Source of the DNA: Ciona savignyi
Taxonomy: Eukaryota > Chordata > Ascidiacea > Phlebobranchia > Cionidae
Reading direction: 5' to 3'
Length of the DNA: 64,000 nucleotides
Assembly (NCBI GenBank): GCA_000149265.1
Contig: CH001357.1
Span: 130,999 to 194,998 of the forward strand
Of the stretch, positions 12,134-24,150 are shown in pieces; position 1 is the first letter of the stretch, and the number at the start of each line of letters is the position of its first letter. Both the position numbers and the translations under genes were made by a program. The notes beneath the pieces were generated by a model. The model was not told where the DNA came from and searched no databases. It saw nothing but the letters and a program-made list of their open reading frames with translations.

Positions 12134-15100
12134 TCAATCTAATTGTGACGATGAACGTTGATAGTTAGTGGTTGGTCGTTGGTGGAGAGGGTTTGGTAGG
12201 TTTCCCTCATTGTAAGCTTCGGGGGTGGGGTGGGTCAGCTGGGTGAAACGCATGTTTCTTAATACAGGGGTTGACGGGTATCTTTGGTGGGAAAGGTTTC
12301 TCAAAGCGGGAAACATTCTACTGGGATGAAATTGAGGGAGTTGTTGGGGATATTGTTGTTCTGGGTTGGACTGTGGTAGGTTTGAAAAAATAGACTGATT
12401 TGGCGGTAAGGGGCCAGGTAATTGTGCAATAAATGCGTCTTGGTTTACCAAAGGGTTTGGCAGGTTGGGTTGAATGGTTCTAGGATTTTGAGGTCGGAGG
12501 AGGTAAGGGAGGTAAGGTAGGAGAATTGGGTTGTTTTGTGCAGGTGGGAGTATAATAGGGGGCGGTATTTCGGGGCTTTGGGGGGTGTCTGGAACGGAGG
12601 GGGCGGAGGGATATGTGGATATGGGGTTGGTATTATTGCGAGGGGTGATTTTTAATGGGGGACTATTTTCTTGGTCGGGACTTGCTGTGGGATTATGTGG
12701 TTTCGGCGGTTGAGTGTTTGTAGACTGGTTGAACACAGTGGTCGAAACGTTTGCCCCACTAGCGCCATCTACCGGTGGTGAATATTCAGTTTTAAGGATA
12801 CTTCTTTCGTTAGTTGGTTCCATGGATTCAACGAGGGGATCAGGTGTCCGAGATTTCGCTGATTTCGATCGTTTCTTTTTTGCTGGAAGTAAAACTCGTT
12901 AAAATTTTTCAAATTCAGGTAAAATCGGTTGGATTATTTTTCCTGTAGTTCACGCTTTACTCGCGTTAATGCACGCATTTTGTTAAGATTCTAATTTTAT
13001 TAACATTAATTTAAATAATTTTAAAATTTTGTTTTCTTTTAAATATAGTTTATCTTTTTACGACTAGTTTTGTTATACAGTGTTTTTATAGACATGTTGT
13101 AAATATTGTAATTTTACCGTATTTTTGTGCTTGCTTTTTTACATAAATTCTTTATAATCTTTCTTTACTGTAACGAAAGAGGTAAAGTTAAACAACTTTT
13201 CTGTAGTTGAAAATAAGCAGGGACAAACACATGGTAAACATTGGAGTAATAAAGTCCAACAATATTTATAAAGAAATTTTACCTTTTTGCGATTCTTTTT
13301 GCTTTTCAATCTCGACCTCATTCCGTTCCACCACACACCCTTGCATCGTGATGACGTCACTTCCGGTAATCTCCTTCACGAAATCGCTGACGTCAGAAAA
13401 CTCCGTAGACCCGCTAGCGTTGAGAAGCCTCAAATAGAGGATGTTCACGTTCATGTTCTCTTTGTGCTCCAGAATTTTAAGGATTTCATTTTCAACATCC
13501 GAAAAGCCGTTGGATGTGGGTTTGTCGGGTAACTTGGACTTTCTTGTCGTAGATGGTGGGGCTGTTATGTCTATTATTGATTTTAGTGAATCTCCTGAAG
13601 CCGATTGACTATTTTCGGTTTTAGTTGCCTTGATTGGTGTACTAGATTTGATCCCTTTTCCATTCGTAGTTTTCAACGGTTCTTTTTGAATACTGGACGC
13701 ACTAATTGTTGAAAGGGGCTTTCGTTGCTGGTTAGTTTTGTTGTTTAACCCTGTATTTTTCGCTGACACCGAATGATTGGTTTTTCCATTCTGTTTTTTC
13801 CCCGTTCCCTGAATGGTATTGCTGTTGGGGGTTTCCCTAATATGCGTCTGTCGCACCTGCCTATCGGTCGGCGTAAGATCAACTTTGGAAAGTTTTTCTG
13901 AATCTTTGTTCTTTCCGCTTCCTACCGGAGCACTTTTGGGCCTGGACGACTTCTTCGTAAGATCTGATGGTTTACATTCATTTCTGGTACGTGAGGATTG
14001 ATCTACTTTCTCCGCTCTTTGACCAGTTACTTTGCGGCCTTTACGAGTTCCTTTCTCTTTAGTTTGAACCGGCGCTGAACTTGGTCGACCTTTCGCTACT
14101 TTCGGTTTTGCAGCTTTCGCTTCGTCCTTTATGTTTATATCGCTACTGCCTGGTGATGTTGCATCTTGGGTTCGGGGACTTGTGGGCTCTTTATTCGATT
14201 TATTTGACCGTTTTCGACTTCTTTTAGGTTTTCCTGTCTCAATAAGTACCACCGGGGCTTGTTGAGTAAGTGGGGGTGGTGCCAGGTTAGCAGAACTAGC
14301 GGGTTTACCAGGGGCTGGTGCCGGTTTAGCAGAGCTAGGGGGGTTATTAATGGCTGGTGTCTTAAGATTTTGTGTTTTGGGAAGCAACTTTATTGGAGTC
14401 GTGGGTTTTCCATTGACTTGTTTTGACGAAACAACTTTCTTTTGTTTGTTTCTGTTCCCAGCATGGTCATTTCTATCTAACCCCCCATTTTTTCCTTGGT
14501 GATACCTTTTACCTCTGGAAGGTTGGGACTGTTTCACTCCTACTGTACCTCGCCCGATGCTGGAATAGGAATCTCTTCGCTTTGGTTGCTTGCGACGATT
14601 CACTGTTTCAAATCCTTCTAACTCTGTTTTGTTCATTATCTGGGTGTGGTTTGGGATCTGATTTGTTACAGTTGGCGGCTTGGAGGTTGGGATGATCGCC
14701 TTATAATCACCCAGTGCCGCGAAGCGCCCAGAGTTCGGCACAACCATTTCTTCAACGGGAATTTCTGCAGGAGTTTTATTCGGAGCAAAACCAACTAAAG
14801 ATTTGCAGAAATCCTCAAACTTTAAGTTCTGCACAAGCCGTGCTTCGGTACCATTGCATATAATGAGACCTTTGCAATGAGTTTGGATGAAAATTTTAAC
14901 ATTTTCCTTATTCTTTGACGGAGTGATTGCAACCAGTACCTGCGCAGATGCTTTGTTTAGTTCGGAATCCAGTTTTTTGATCGTCATCGGTCCCTTTTTG
15001 AGCACATTCACGAAATACTGACGTGTAGACTCCACATGCACAGCGCAGGGTGCGGCTTGGAGTTTCAACGGTGATCGAAACTGGACCTTAAACGTGTGCT

Positions 15101-15716
15101 CATTATCAATAATCGGTGAAAACGGGTAAATTCCCGCACGAACATTACATATTGTATGCGGTTCAAGAGTAAAGAATTGTCCATGCTGCTGTAGGAATTT
15201 GTTAAGTCGCGTTTTGTTGCCGAACGCCCTTAATCCGTTTCTTTTGTTTAATATTTCGGATAAGTGGAGCAACGTATTCTCGCCGTTTCTGATCAATTCA
15301 GCTATTTCTTCCAATTGATTGTATTCCGCGCGCGTTGGTGGTGGTCTATCGTCACATGCTATTATTACGTCATTCCATACAAACATGCCTGTGTGACGCG
15401 ACAATAGACGAACAATGCCAGCCATTTCCCCTTGCGCGAAAACATATTTCGCCCCGACGGGGAATTCCCTGTTTATTTTATTAATGACGTCACCAACCGC
15501 GACAGGTTTTCTTTGTTTAGTCAAGAGCTGTTGTATACGTGTCATTACGTCATTCTCATAATCTGTTAATATGACGTCATCAAATTTCCAGTCGACATTG
15601 ACATTCCTGAAGGTGACGTCATCAAAATTGGATTGAAATTCGCGACTCAACTGTTGGGGGCCATGTTGTTGAAGATATTCCCTAATAGCCGACGCGGCAT
15701 CGCCATTTCTGGTCAT
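12134..15716 (-). CDS. Multi winged-helix-like protein (Egalitarian/LOTUS-type resemblance) with proline-rich tail
   Basis: Two exons, 13283-15716 and 12134-12882, join in phase 1 (GTAAAA donor, TTCCAG acceptor) to give ~1060 residues. The chosen start is ATG 15716. The first ~310 residues contain several compact helix-strand units of winged-helix type. One near residues 134-190 (N-K-x-RLNKFLQQHGQFFTL) resembles the N-terminal winged helix of Egalitarian/EXD1-type RNA-binding proteins. Residues ~380-720 are basic, low-complexity and Ser/Thr/Pro/Lys-rich. A further unit at ~734-800 (VENEILKILEHKEN) is shared with the paralogue at 19998-22166. The second exon is Pro/Asn/Gln-rich. A nucleic-acid-binding role is inferred; I do not recognise a named orthologue. 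TGACGTCA-type words are frequent in the first exon. Confidence 0.72.
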
Positions 15717-16139
15717 TTTAAAGACCAATCATACGATCGAAAATTGCTACAGTTTTTTAATATCTGTGAATATGAAAACAATTAAAATGGGAAACTACAA
15801 ATGCCGGACGCCGGTACACTTTTGTTCCGGTTTTACAATGTTTTCTTAAATTGTTTTAACATTGTCCATATGGTTTGTTATGAAACGACTGTCGTTTTCG
15901 TGTTTTTCGCTTGCCTTTTGCTATTTCAAAAGTGGGTTCTTTAAAAATTGTTTTTAAAGAAAACAAATGAACTAAAACCTGTTACGTTTGCTGTTCACTC
16001 CGGTTATTGTTATCCTTCCCAAGTATAACAATTGATTTTTAACCTCATCAATTAAGTAATGTACACAATAGGCGGACTTTATACAGGTACAATGTATAAT
16101 GAATGTTTCATCACCAAGGCTTTTAGAAAAGGAATTTTC

Positions 16140-16303
16140 ATGTTTTATTTCCTGTGAATGGAAACACTCAACGGGCGATTTGACACGGGTAATTTCATTA
16201 ACTCGCTCATACAGTCGGGTTTCCGGAGCTATTGCAGTGTGTTGTGTATGGTTAAGACCTTCAATTTAGTAGAACCCATTGATCCGCTGGGTTCAGGCAA
16301 TGA
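16140..16303 (-). mobile_element. SINE family A, degraded
   Basis: Tail and body are recognisable; the head is lost. Confidence 0.65.
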
Positions 16304-17224
16304 CGCTATATGACAACTAGTGCAAGCTTAGAATCATATCCAACAATATATGCTTTAACCTTGAGCAAAGGGCAACCACTATTTACATACTTAAACAGGA
16401 TCATTTGACTTGTGAAATATCTTGACATATTAAAACCGTAATCTCTTTACGGGCATTTAAAGGATTATAGTAATATCTGTATTAAACCGCAATATCTTTC
16501 TTTACCTACCTTCGTCTTCAAAGTCCAACTGATTTTATGGCCTTTAAGCTAAAATTCAATTCTTTTAAATCATATAATTACGTAGGTGTTTGAACGATTA
16601 TTGCGCACTATACGAGGTGTATTGACGTTTTCTATATACTCATATACACCTACTTCAACTCTATATAAACCATAAATGACGTACATTGCCTTGCAGTTTA
16701 TATTTAGCATTGAATCATTCGCTTCAATTCTGCACAACTACTAGTCCTGCCTACTAAACATCAATAAGGAACTAAATAACTTGAGAGAGAACACTGTACT
16801 TTCATAACAGTAAAGAGAAAGCCCTTTAAATCTTTGTGTATTTTGTCATTATGTTACCAGACGTCATGTGATAATTTACTGGGGGTTTCCCAAGCACGAA
16901 ACTCGGCTATCGTTCAGTCGACAACGTCATAATAACAGTTGTTGCACCACTATGAAATGGTGAATTAACTTACAGCAATACTGCAAAATGTTAAAGAAAT
17001 ACAATTTGTTTGAATACTATAGTTCGAACAATAGGTCCAAGTTTAATTTGTTTAATTTTTGTTTCCACGATGAAAACATGAAGCGGTCCCTTTAAAAACT
17101 GAAAAAAGGAAAACAACAGTTGTTAAAACTCTTCTAAAATCCAATCAATTATTAACTTTGGGTATATTTAGCCTTGGTCGCCAAAGCGACATAAAAATTA
17201 TATGCAGCATAACCAGGCAGTAGC

Positions 17225-17366
17225 GATATAAACATAAAGGACGAAGTGAAAGCTAAAGCTGCAAAACCGAAAGAAGCGAAAAGTCGACCGATTTTAGCGC
17301 CGGTTCAACTAAAGAGAAAGGAACTCGCAGAGGAAATGAAGTAACTGGTCAAAAGGCGGAGCAAAT
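17225..17366 (+). pseudogene. Inverted fragment of the winged-helix gene
   Basis: About 140 bases match the coding strand of 14000-14147 (segment starting DINIKDE), but on the opposite genomic strand. Small insertions and deletions break the frame, and an in-frame TAA appears in the copy. No splice sites or neighbouring exons accompany it. It is a dead partial duplicate. Confidence 0.85.
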
Positions 17367-17695
17367 AAAGGGTTGAGGCGAACTATTGAAGCGAATACTT
17401 ATATTGTTACAACTTTTTCGCGCCGACGATACATAGCACAATAGGACTTTTCAATACAAAACGCATAATTCCAGCAATATCAAAACTTTCTTCCAACTTG
17501 AAATTGTATTCCACTTTTACGTTATGATATTACTAAAATTTGCGTTTTTTTAAATACTTTACATAGTTTTTATACAGGTTCTTTAACCCGCGAACTTCAC
17601 TTCTATTCATAGCGAAAATCAATTTAAAAAAAACTCATGGCTCAAGTCTATTTAACTGCGGAAAATATGTCAAACAGTCACCTTAAAAATAGACA

Positions 17696-17815
17696 ACACT
17701 AAAAGGAGGGAAGTAGGGAAACTGGTCAGTAAAACTATGAAAACTAATTTCCTGCCCTAAACACTAATCTCAATCCAAGAACTAACCTTTGTAGCAGCGC
17801 TCTAACTTTAGACGG
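17696..17815. mobile_element. MITE family C, one half
   Basis: Starts with the AACACTAAAAGGAGGGAAG end and runs into the repeated CTAACACTAATC-type core. The other end is missing. Confidence 0.6.
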
Positions 17816-18263
17816 GTGATAACCAGGGTAAGACAAGGGGTGAACAGAGGTCAGGTATTTTATTGGGTTTTCGCGCAGCGTGCAACCAGTTAAAGCGCTG
17901 TACACATGGGCATAGTTTAGGTAAGTAGGGTAAAGGTCGAGAGAGCGGCTTAGCCAAGCAAGGCTCCACCGATAGTTTTATCTGATATTATAGAATTATA
18001 CACAGTTTATATAAGTGTTACAACCAAACTCACTTAAATTTGTCCCCGATTGAAATTTATTATTTTTCTGTTCTGCTTCAGTGATTTGCAACACATTGTT
18101 GTCAATTCTAGATTTGTATTTCTCGTCCAATGAGACTGCTTTAAATTTTTCTAATATCTGTTAGTAAAAACATTTTTCATTTTTAACCCTTTTGAACAGC
18201 CTTTAGACCAGATTTATTGATCAGTTTAAGTTTTTCTTGTGTAGAGCCATAAATTTAGAAAAT

Positions 18264-18352
18264 CTCGTTTGCAACTCGTCACAACTCGTTTGCAAGTCGT
18301 TACAACTCGTTTACAATCCGTTACCATCTCGTTCACTACTCGTTATCATTCT
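18264..18352. repeat. Short minisatellite of CTCGTTTGCAA-like units
   Basis: Roughly eight imperfect 10-12 bp units around the word CTCGTTNNCAA. Confidence 0.65.
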
Positions 18353-18662
18353 GTTTAAGTCACCTAATAAAACTGGGGAGAGAGATACGAGCATTTTTTA
18401 GCCACTGATACACAGAGAAAACTTAAGAGCAAAACAAGCCAGACGTGTTTATTACAATAAGACTATTAACAGGAAACACATGTTTGTACACGAAGCTTGG
18501 AAGGCGGCGTTAAACAGACCTCGCGGCAACCAATTCATCGACTGATCTGTCAAAAACAAAATATTAATCGTAACTTCCAATGCACAAAATATGGACACAT
18601 GGCATAACGAATTAATAATTAAAAATACACGGAGAAATATTTATAAATACGTGTGGGATTAC

Positions 18663-18986
18663 AAGGGCCGGTTTTAGGCCGATTTGACCGATTAGATTAA
18701 ATTGGGCCCCGCACCTTGAAGGGGCCCCGCGCTAGCGGGTGTCTTTCTGTATTACGAGGTTTAAAATACTACTGAAACGTAAAATAAAAAGTGAAATAAT
18801 ATTCTTTCTTATAATATCAATTTGTTATGCATCGTAACTAAGTCAAATTTCTGTGTTTGTTTTTGTAGTTTGTATGTACTGGTATGTATTTTATGATATA
18901 TAAACACCCATAAATTTTGCTATGAAGAGTAGGGGCCCCGCCATCACATTTCTAATTGGGCCCCGCGGTTCCTAGCACCAGGCCTG
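18663..18986. mobile_element. hAT-like MITE with GGGGCCCC-rich ends
   Basis: Imperfect terminal inverted repeats (AGGGCCGGTTTTAGG and CCTAGCACCAGGCCT) flank ~324 bases with internal GGGCCCCGC motifs. GGGATTAC before and GGGATTAT after could be a 7/8-matching 8-bp target duplication, as made by hAT transposases. Confidence 0.65.
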
Positions 18987-18994
18987 GGGATTAT

Positions 18995-19075
18995 CACACC
19001 TGAACTCCAACCTCATGTTTACAACTAACTCCAATGCCCTAATCTTTATTTGAGTGGTTTCACGAGGTGTAAATA
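18995..19075. mobile_element. MITE family C fragment
   Basis: Core words (CTCCAACCTCA, CCCTAATCTTTATTT) are present without complete ends. Confidence 0.4.
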
Positions 19076-19139
19076 TTTCGCTACTCGCGATAACAATGAC
19101 ATGGTTACGTCCAATAGGCTCATTTATAATACTACTTAT

Positions 19140-19422
19140 CCAACCGATTAGCTTGGTGGGTTAGTGCGTCGCCGTTTAGCGAAAGGGTTGCGAAACTAGG
19201 CTAGCTATTCGGTTATGTGCTTTGGCAAGGCACTTAACAGACATTGCTTGAACCCAGCGGATTATTAAGTTCTACTCAATTGAAGGGACGTATCAATCAT
19301 ACACAGCACACTGCAAAAGCTCCGGTAACCCGACGATGTGCGCGAGGTGATCTGACGATTGCCCGTGTGGTAACCCCCTTGCGTTTCCCATTCACGGGAA
19401 AAAAATGAATATCCTATCCTTT
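19140..19422 (+). mobile_element. SINE family A, near full length
   Basis: Head, body and ATCCTATCC tail are all present. Confidence 0.85.
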
Positions 19423-19997
19423 ATCTCTATCTAACCTATCTTTTTAACGTGAGTTATTACTTGTCAGATTCAATATAATTGGTTCTATGGATTAAACAGG
19501 AAAAATAAAGTACTTGCTTTAAAAACACAATTTTTTACATAATTGTGTATTAAAATATATAAAATATAATAAATGCCTACTTACAAAAAAGTGTTTTTGG
19601 TCAGCATAAATATTTAAAAATAACTTAAAAAAATAAAATGCATATTAAAAAGACACATGCATATTAAAAAGACACAAGCATATAATAAAAACACAAATAT
19701 ATAAAAAACGATCTTTTACATGGGTAAGTGCTTAGTTACATTTCAGCACTTTATTTTGCATTAAACACATTTCCTTATTTGTATGAGAATTAACACTGTT
19801 GGGCTATTGTGGTGAAATGTAACTAATTCTCATTGAATATCAATGCAAATAATAGTATGTCAAAATATATTAATTACATTATTAAAAGATAAAAAATTAC
19901 AGTCGGTAAAACGGCATAGATAAAATAAGGAATAAAGTCAAAATAAAAAAAAGACGTAAATGAACCATTATTACGGTATAATTTAACTAAATCGCCA

Positions 19998-22166
19998 TTA
20001 TGTTTTCTTTAATATGGGGGATACCCTTTGTTGAGCTTGGTTTTGTATAAAATATCCTTGTCCTGTTTGTATATATTTTCTTGACTTTGGGACCATGTAT
20101 GGATTTGGGACCATAGATGGATTTGGGACCATACATGGATTTGGGACCGTAAATGGATTTGTGACCATAAATGGATTTGGGACCATAGATGGATGACTGT
20201 ACATACGTGGACGGGTGAGTGGTGGGCGTACGTGGGCTGGTAACCAAATAAGTGGAGGGGGTATTCCATAGTTAGTGGGGGCAGGGGGTGGGTAATAAAT
20301 GGAGGGGGGAGGTAGGTGGGTGAATGGGTAACTTTCGTTTGATGGTGGGGGTTGTATGTATGGTGGGGGTGGGGTAGGTTGGGGTGTAAAGGAGGTATGA
20401 ATGGGTGGGTTTTCTAAATATGGGTTTAGTTGGTCCCCAAAATGAGGTGATTGATAATTTGGGGTGATTGGTGATGTGGGTATGTTCTGTATTGGGGTAT
20501 AACTTGATGGGGGTGGTTGTTGTGGGTATGGTATGTATGTAAACATGGGTTCAGGGTGGTTAGGTGCAAATATGTGGGGTATGGGGGTTGTTGGTGGTTC
20601 TTGGGTGGGGCTAATTTGGGGGAAAAAAGTATTTTGTAACGATTCATTCATATAAGCCATGTAAGGTGATGGTTGCTCAAAACTTGTCTTTGAATTTGGA
20701 TTTTCGTTGCCGGCAATTTCTCCAGGATTTTGTTCATCATTGTTTAAAGATGTATCTGTGAGAAAAATGGTGAGCCAGGTTACTTGCTGTATAAGTGTAA
20801 GCATGGGATTCAAGAGGTTCGCATGGGTTTGGTCAAACCTGTTCTTGAAATGTTTTTTACAGACATTAGACCTTTTAGGGAACCTGTTGTTAGTAAGTAC
20901 GATACAAAAAAGAAACTGTTCTTAAAATTTGTGCTCTAGAAATAATATTTACGAAAATCTGATTTTTTTTCAATGTCGTCAATCATATTTTGAATGGGTC
21001 AAAATGACCAAATATTTTATTTTTTAACTGCTGCATTACATAAAAAAGAACACAATTATTTTAAGAGGCAGGATAAAAGAACAGAACTACATTGGTTAAA
21101 ATTCATAAAGAAAATACACACGGTATAATAGAGAAAATAAATATGGCCATTAAACTTTAAATTAATCAAAACAAATTGCAACAACTAACTTAGTCTAAAT
21201 CTAAATTAATAAAATTAAACTTTAAAACAAAACTTACAAGCAAGACCCATTACTGTAGTTTAACGATTGTCCATGCTATAACAATTGTTTTACATTTACA
21301 CTTAAACTTGAATGTCCTGTCCTAAACCATTGAATTATTAAAATAATCCACATACTATAACACTCTATTAAAATTTGTTTGGTTATAAATCAGGGGATGA
21401 CATTTTTAAAGCAGTGTGCAAGTTTAATAATAATATTATATTTAAAGTATTTTTGCGAGCCAACCATTGGTATGTAATGTTTGCATAGTCAACTACCTAA
21501 TTTGTATATTGGTAAGCGGATAAGAAAAAAATATCTATTTAATGGATATATTAGGGACAGTTTCAGTTTGCACATTGTTAAAGTATATATTGAGCCTGTG
21601 CGTGATTGTTATGACGTGTGGTAAAAAAAACACTTGTGGCAGACTGGCAGGGGTTGTGCTGTTGTAAACAGTACACTACAATATCCCAGCGGATTAATGG
21701 GTTCTACTAAATTTAAGGAACGTGTGTATCATATACAACACACTACAATAGCTCCGGTAACCCGACGATGGGTGCGAGGTGATCTGACGATTGCCCGTGT
21801 GTTAACCCCCTTGGTTTTCCCATTCACGGGGATAAACATGAATATCATGTCCCAATATTTTTAGTGAGAAGTTTCCCTCCTTTCATTATTTTAGTGTCAC
21901 ATTTCTAAACTACATTTACCTTTACTGTTATTTTCGACGTTGCAATTGTTTGTTGCATAGTTGATTGTTACCCAACAATCACTAAATATCACGTCACTAT
22001 CGCCGTAGTCCAAAAGCGCGGCGATGAAATCTTTTTCACTTTCGAAAGTAATTCCGCCATTTTGGATTTCCGTACAGACGAACTTCAAATAAAGTACGTT
22101 AACATGGAGTTTATCATGAGTTTTAAGCAAATTAAGCACCACGGAAATTAAGTGCTTTGAACTCAT
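19998..22166 (-). CDS. Short winged-helix/proline-rich paralogue
   Basis: Two exons, 21920-22166 and 19998-20755, join in phase 1 to give 334 residues from ATG 22166. Residues 1-82 align with the last winged-helix-like unit of the gene at 12134-15716 (HVNVLYLKF against NVNILYLRL; GDSDVIF against GSDVITM). The second exon is Pro/Tyr-rich and ends in six copies of a hexapeptide close to MVPNPS, encoded by an 18-bp minisatellite. Organisation, strand, intron phase and donor (AAAG/GTAAA) match the larger gene, so this is a duplicate without the N-terminal units. The start has no strong independent support, so an upstream exon is possible. Function unknown. Confidence 0.72.
20085..20200. repeat. 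18-bp coding minisatellite
   Basis: Six tandem units of GGATTTGGGACCATANAT encode the MVPNPx hexapeptide repeat near the C-terminus of the short paralogue. Confidence 0.85.
21690..21856 (+). mobile_element. SINE family A, 3' part
   Basis: Body and tail are present; the head is missing. It lies just downstream of exon 1 of the short paralogue, inside its intron region. Confidence 0.8.
21860..21898. mobile_element. MITE family C end fragment
   Basis: TTTCCCTCCTTTCATTATTT followed by TAGTGT resembles one terminal inverted repeat. Confidence 0.45.
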
Positions 22167-22344
22167 TTTAGTTGATATTGCTTCAAAATGTTTTGACCAG
22201 AAAATCTAAAAATGATAATGGTAAATAAAAACAAACACAGAATGTTGATTCACAGAACGTATTTATGCCCAGAACAGTTTCCATCGGTGTTCTGATACTA
22301 ACTAGTTGAAAAGGTAATGAGAGTGTTTGTATAACAGAGTTAGT

Positions 22345-22551
22345 AAAACACCAAAGAAGAGGGAAAAAGAAGGAAACGGCTCATTAAAAAAAATTTTGAA
22401 ACTAATACTGAACATGCCCAAAATAGTACTAGCCAACACCAGAACTAACCCAAACTCTAGCCTCATTTATTACACTAAACCTAATGCCTTAATCATTATT
22501 TTAATTAGCAGTTTTTCTCCTTCTCTACTTTTCTTTTTAGTCTCCTCAAAG
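22345..22551. mobile_element. MITE family C, both ends
   Basis: Starts near AACACCAAAGAAGAGGGAAA and ends near TTCTTTTTAGTCTCC, with the typical core between. This is one of the more complete copies. Confidence 0.65.
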
Positions 22552-23159
22552 TTACGATAAAAATAACGCGATTCTCTCATGTGAATTTTCAGTACAGAAA
22601 ACGGGTACTAAATGTAAATCAACATTCTAAAATTTCCATTAATACCTGTAGTTGGGAAAACCCCAACATCAAAAATTTCCCCGAGCCAAGTTTCGAGCCC
22701 TCAAAATGCTAGTAATTTGTTCGTTACGTGAAATACGTCAATTAATCGCAAAAACCACTATTCACACGACCACTCTACTATACAAAACTCTTTACCTGCA
22801 ATGGAAACACGTTATATGTGGACAGAAACTAGGATAGGATATTTAAGTAGGACAGGAGTTTAGTTTAGTTTTTTCTCCTTTGTTAGAATAAAAAAGAATA
22901 GAACATTTATTTTAAACTAGAATCGGTATATATGAATAGGTCTCATTAATTATTCCACCACACTACCGTTCGACGTACGCGTCTATATACAACGACCTAA
23001 TTAGTGTATGAGGAATTTGATTGTACTACCGTTTAGCTTCTGGTAGGCAATCTACTTTAGTCAGTCTTACAATGGCAACTAAATACTGTAGTGTACGCTG
23101 TGGCTGAATATGGTTTGAGATCTTATTATAAGGATATTCTCTTGGGTTATGCTTAGTAT

Positions 23160-23340
23160 ACATTGCCTGAAACCGGCCAGTTATTGGGTTACACTAAAAC
23201 TGTAAGAAACATCTTAATGATATACAGCACACTGCAATAGATCCGGTAATCAGACGCTAGTTATGAGGTAATCTGACGGTTAACCATGCAAGAACGACCT
23301 CTGCGTTCGCAATTTCTGGGATATACATGAATATACTGAC
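23160..23340 (+). mobile_element. SINE family A, diverged
   Basis: The order of motifs is kept but many bases differ. It ends at the assembly gap. Confidence 0.6.
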
Positions 23341-23357
23341 ATATTGTATGCTCATAA

Positions 23358-24150
23358 NNNNNNNNNNNNNNNNNNNNNNNNNNNNNNNNNNNNNNNNNNN
23401 NNNNNNNNNNNNNNNNNNNNNNNNNNNNNNNNNNNNNNNNNNNNNNNNNNNNNNNNNNNNNNNNNNNNNNNNNNNNNNNNNNNNNNNNNNNNNNNNNNNN
23501 NNNNNNNNNNNNNNNNNNNNNNNNNNNNNNNNNNNNNNNNNNNNNNNNNNNNNNNNNNNNNNNNNNNNNNNNNNNNNNNNNNNNNNNNNNNNNNNNNNNN
23601 NNNNNNNNNNNNNNNNNNNNNNNNNNNNNNNNNNNNNNNNNNNNNNNNNNNNNNNNNNNNNNNNNNNNNNNNNNNNNNNNNNNNNNNNNNNNNNNNNNNN
23701 NNNNNNNNNNNNNNNNNNNNNNNNNNNNNNNNNNNNNNNNNNNNNNNNNNNNNNNNNNNNNNNNNNNNNNNNNNNNNNNNNNNNNNNNNNNNNNNNNNNN
23801 NNNNNNNNNNNNNNNNNNNNNNNNNNNNNNNNNNNNNNNNNNNNNNNNNNNNNNNNNNNNNNNNNNNNNNNNNNNNNNNNNNNNNNNNNNNNNNNNNNNN
23901 NNNNNNNNNNNNNNNNNNNNNNNNNNNNNNNNNNNNNNNNNNNNNNNNNNNNNNNNNNNNNNNNNNNNNNNNNNNNNNNNNNNNNNNNNNNNNNNNNNNN
24001 NNNNNNNNNNNNNNNNNNNNNNNNNNNNNNNNNNNNNNNNNNNNNNNNNNNNNNNNNNNNNNNNNNNNNNNNNNNNNNNNNNNNNNNNNNNNNNNNNNNN
24101 NNNNNNNNNNNNNNNNNNNNNNNNNNNNNNNNNNNNNNNNNNNNNNNNNN
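23358..24150. other. Assembly gap (793 N)
   Basis: Unresolved bases. The right flank is a tandem satellite, which probably caused the gap. Open frames across it are meaningless. Confidence 1.

Larger units (their letters stand above)
15729..19997. other. Intergenic interval between the winged-helix paralogues
   Basis: No intact gene was seen. It holds SINE fragments, half of a MITE C, a pseudogene fragment, a minisatellite and a hAT-like MITE. Confidence 0.6.

Noticed and set aside
12531..12902. Glycine-rich open frames on the + strand
   Set aside because: They are the reverse complement of the proline-rich exon on the - strand, whose splice phase fits the upstream exon.
20085..20200. CRISPR array
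   Set aside because: These short contiguous repeats have no spacers and encode a peptide repeat in a eukaryotic gene.
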